NCBI GenBank assembly: GCA_951394045.1
Contig: OX595989.1
Location: 1,054,001-1,118,000, forward strand
DNA length: 64,000 nt
From: Nitzschia sp. DOCU1
Lineage: Eukaryota > Bacillariophyta > Bacillariophyceae > Bacillariales > Bacillariaceae
Direction of reading: 5' to 3'
The position numbers and the translations under genes were made by a program. Within the stretch, counting starts at the first letter, position 1; every line of letters begins with the position of its first letter. This document shows, in pieces, positions 61,725-64,000 of the stretch. The notes beneath the pieces were generated by a model. The model had not been told where the DNA came from, made no database searches, and saw only the letters and a list, made by a program, of their open reading frames with translations.

Positions 61725-62711
61725 CTAAGCGGTCTGATAGTGATGTTGTGCATAGGGATCGTGTTGCGCGTACGCAGCGGCGTAAGCATCCGCCTGAGTC
61801 GGATCTGGATAGTGGTACTGCGGCTGAGCGGGCTCCGAACTTGGAGGGGGAGCCGAGGCGGCTTGGTTGGCAGTGTACTGCTGCATTTCAACCTGGAAGC
61901 GGACCTTGTCCTCAGCCGCCATGTCTTCATAGCGCTTCTTCTGCTGGGGCGTCAAAGCCCGCCAACGTTCACCGAGTACCTTTCCAAGTTCCACGAACTT
62001 GATGCCGGGGTATTCTTGAAGGACCTTGGGACGCATATCATTGGTGAAGAAGACGTAGGCTCCGCTCGCCCGCTTTGGAGCCTGAGGGTCCTTCGGTCCG
62101 CGTTTGTTTCGCTTTCGGGGGCGGTGATCCTCAATTAGAACACCCCGTGCGTCGTGACCTGGAGGCGGCACATACGCAGAAATCTCGGTATCGTATCGAG
62201 CCTTATCTTGAGCCGCACGAGCTTCCCACGTCGCCTTTTCCTCGGGCGTCAAATTCTTGTACATGTGAGACGTGTACTTGGCTAGCTGACCAAAGGTCAT
62301 GCCTGGGTTCTCTCGCTTGAACTGTTCACGCATGGCGTTCTGGTAAAGGAGGTAGGCACTCATGTTGCGCTTCGGAGCGTTAATGTCCTTTTCAGGCTTG
62401 CCCTTACGACCAGACTTGGCGTTGATGGGAGACACAATGGCGTCTCCCTTCGGATCGTACCCCGGAGGAGGGACATAGGAAGCAAGTTCGTGGAGGTAAC
62501 GAGCCTTGTCTGCCTCTGCTCGGGCCACCCAGGCTTCCTTCTCGGATGGAGGGAGCTCGGAATACATGGCGGATGTGTACTTGGCTAGTTGACCGAAGGT
62601 CATGCCAGGATTAAGTGCCTTGAATTGCTCCCGCATGGCGTTCTGATAGAGCAAATAAGCACTCATGTTGCGCTTAGGAGCGCCGGGATCTCGAGCAGGT
62701 TTCTTTCCCAT
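61725..62711 (-). CDS. Triple HMG-box protein
   Basis: A 328-residue single-exon gene. HMG boxes bend DNA and serve chromatin or mitochondrial nucleoid proteins. Box 1 is at about 11-79 and box 2 at about 112-180. They share almost identical first halves (APKRNMSAYLLYQNAMREQF and NPGMTFGQLAKYTS), so one arose by duplication of the other. Box 3 (about 211-279; APKRASGAYVFFTNDMRPKV, ERWRALTPQQKKRYEDMA) is a classical HMGB-type box. Basic linkers (KSGRKGKPEKD, RPRKRNKRGPKD) join the boxes; the second could be a nuclear signal. The C-terminus is Tyr/Gln/Pro/Ala-rich (YHYPDPTQADAYAAAYAQHD) in place of the acidic tail of HMGB. No organelle leader is seen, so nuclear location is inferred. Confidence 0.95.
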   Translation of the reverse strand: MGKKPARDPGAPKRNMSAYLLYQNAMREQFKALNPGMTFGQLAKYTSAMYSELPPSEKEAWVARAEADKARYLHELASYVPPPGYDPKGDAIVSPINAKSGRKGKPEKDINAPKRNMSAYLLYQNAMREQFKRENPGMTFGQLAKYTSHMYKNLTPEEKATWEARAAQDKARYDTEISAYVPPPGHDARGVLIEDHRPRKRNKRGPKDPQAPKRASGAYVFFTNDMRPKVLQEYPGIKFVELGKVLGERWRALTPQQKKRYEDMAAEDKVRFQVEMQQYTANQAASAPPPSSEPAQPQYHYPDPTQADAYAAAYAQHDPYAQHHYQTA

Positions 62712-64000
62712 GATTGAAGAATAACTTACAGAAACTGATCAAGAGGGATCACATCAGGTGTGAGTGTTCATTCGGCAAGCAATCATACTGCGTAACGACG
62801 TTGCGAAATTGTTGAACGGGGGATTCTCAAATGTCAACATGTTGAAAAGTGCGAAAACGTGAAACGAAAATGGAAAGGAGGCTGCGGGTGTACACTCATA
62901 ATGATGTGGACGAAATGTTGCAGAATGAATGAGGGCTCGGCATCATTGCCGGATACCAGGATTGCAGTACCATCAACAACATCTTCCCACTTACATCAAA
63001 TTGGTATTCAAACCACATACGACGAAGCGTTGTGGGAAGACTACTGGAAGTAAAAATGTAGTGGGCGTTTCGTACACGATAGAAACCAGGTAAGGTCGTC
63101 TACGACAAAGGCTTTGGTCTTCTCGGGGCCGCGCCAGATATTCAATTGGAGCAGCCAGCAAGCCGGGCGGGCAAGGACGGCAGCGCTTGCATTTTCAATT
63201 ACATAAAGCTCTTTGGCGCCTGCCCCCCTCGAAGCCTAAATGTCTGGTCGCTCGGACAAGAATCGAAAAAAATTGAAGAACATTAGCTGGAATTCCATGT
63301 AGGATAAAACGTATGTAGAAATGTACACAATGAATTCCTACCAGAGGAATAAAGAGATCTTGTGTTTGCGCGCAGGCCCGAATCAAAATAGGCCAAACCA
63401 TTAGAGTAAGTATTATTGTTATGTACTCTCATGCCCATCCTCCAGTTTGCCTGTGCACCCGCAGCCGAACTTTGGAACAGCGAAGCAGCTGCGTGGGTGT
63501 TCCATAACACGTAAGTTGTAGCTTGGTCGTAGGCAGCTTTGGCATATTCTCCCCAGAATTTGTGCACTGAACAGGCTATAATGACAATAACTTCAAACTC
63601 TAATCGACACACGGAACTAAGAGTTTCAATGCAAAGATAGAGAAACTACCGGTAACTGGTATGATGAGTACAGTCGATTGGAAATTGGGGTGCGAACCGC
63701 ATCTCAGTCATTTTGCTTCATTCTTTGGAGTCCCAAAAATAAATTAACGGGTACTGCTTTGTCGATCCAATTGATACTTTTGAGTTACTCCGTGGGTGCA
63801 GCAACATTGGACTACCGTGTAGCCTTGTACGATAGTGCACGTACCAGGTATTGCCTGCCACGCCGTTGACCGCCGGAAGCACGAGGCCCAAGCGATTTTC
63901 TTGATCCCCAGGGCGCAATCCCAAGGGCTGGTATTTTTCTGCTCCAATTCCAGCGCGCGCTTTAAACCATGAACTTCCCAGACGTATTCCGGAAGAAAAA
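62712..64000. other. Promoter side of the HMG gene and unassigned right edge
   Basis: About 1.3 kb with no established gene. It should start with the HMG-gene promoter. On the minus strand, 63440-63580 reads as a protein-like stretch (VHKFWGEYAKAAYDQATTYV, then NTHAAASLFQSSAAGAQANW) preceded by a TGTTCAG acceptor-like site. It may be an exon of a gene entering from beyond 64000, but no partner exon could be joined. Confidence 0.3.

Overview
The window reads as nuclear DNA of a stramenopile alga, most likely a pennate diatom. The genes are compact, with 0 to 5 introns of about 45 to 160 bp and canonical GT-AG ends. Supporting signs are a secreted Pro/Thr-repeat LRR protein of diatom style, class C GPCRs with a bacterial-type sugar-binding ectodomain, an HSF-type factor, and an organellar helicase whose leader ends in an A-F motif like that of diatom plastid precursors. 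The species cannot be named from the sequence. About 25 protein genes can be supported. Several are split by introns and were rebuilt here by joining splice sites in frame.

Left part (1-13.7 kb): the 3' part of an HSF-like factor, a tail-anchored heme oxygenase with six Cys-Pro motifs, a secreted LRR protein with minisatellite-coded repeats, a polyprenol reductase of the SRD5A3 family, and a 1259-residue PknK/MalT-like signalling ATPase. Middle (13.7-33 kb): two almost identical class C GPCR genes stand head to head, about 12 kb apart. They enclose RIO1 kinase (with 14 copies of a 24-residue repeat), NAC-alpha, a plastid-type DEAD-box helicase and a DysF-domain protein. The region outside the first GPCR holds a strongly structured, possibly non-coding RNA locus and a palindrome-bounded segment. 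The second GPCR is flanked on both sides by related sequence: on its right an intact AlkB-like 2OG oxygenase gene, on its left a decayed copy of that gene's 3' end.

Right part (33-64 kb): a hypothetical low-complexity protein, a 1413-residue helical-repeat protein with three N-terminal GFL motifs, a six-exon mitochondrial-type DEAD-box helicase with a GUCT domain and RGG tail, a PhoD-like phosphatase, an LSD1-like amine oxidase fused to two extended PHD fingers and a PDZ-like domain, a copine-like double-C2 protein, ribosomal protein eL20, SUMO, a small one-pass membrane protein, a cation diffusion facilitator, a low-complexity minisatellite tract, and a triple HMG-box protein.

No operon logic is expected here; most genes are housekeeping or regulatory and unrelated. 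Several pairs share divergent promoter regions: LRR/SRD5A3, NAC-alpha/DEAD helicase, 2OG enzyme/hypothetical, LSD1-like/C2. The most unusual items are the LSD1-ePHD-ePHD-PDZ fusion, the inverted GPCR pair with its duplicated flank, the structured RNA candidate at about 17.0-17.3 kb, and the repeat expansions in RIO1 and the LRR gene. Gene functions rest on motif recognition by eye; no database search was possible.
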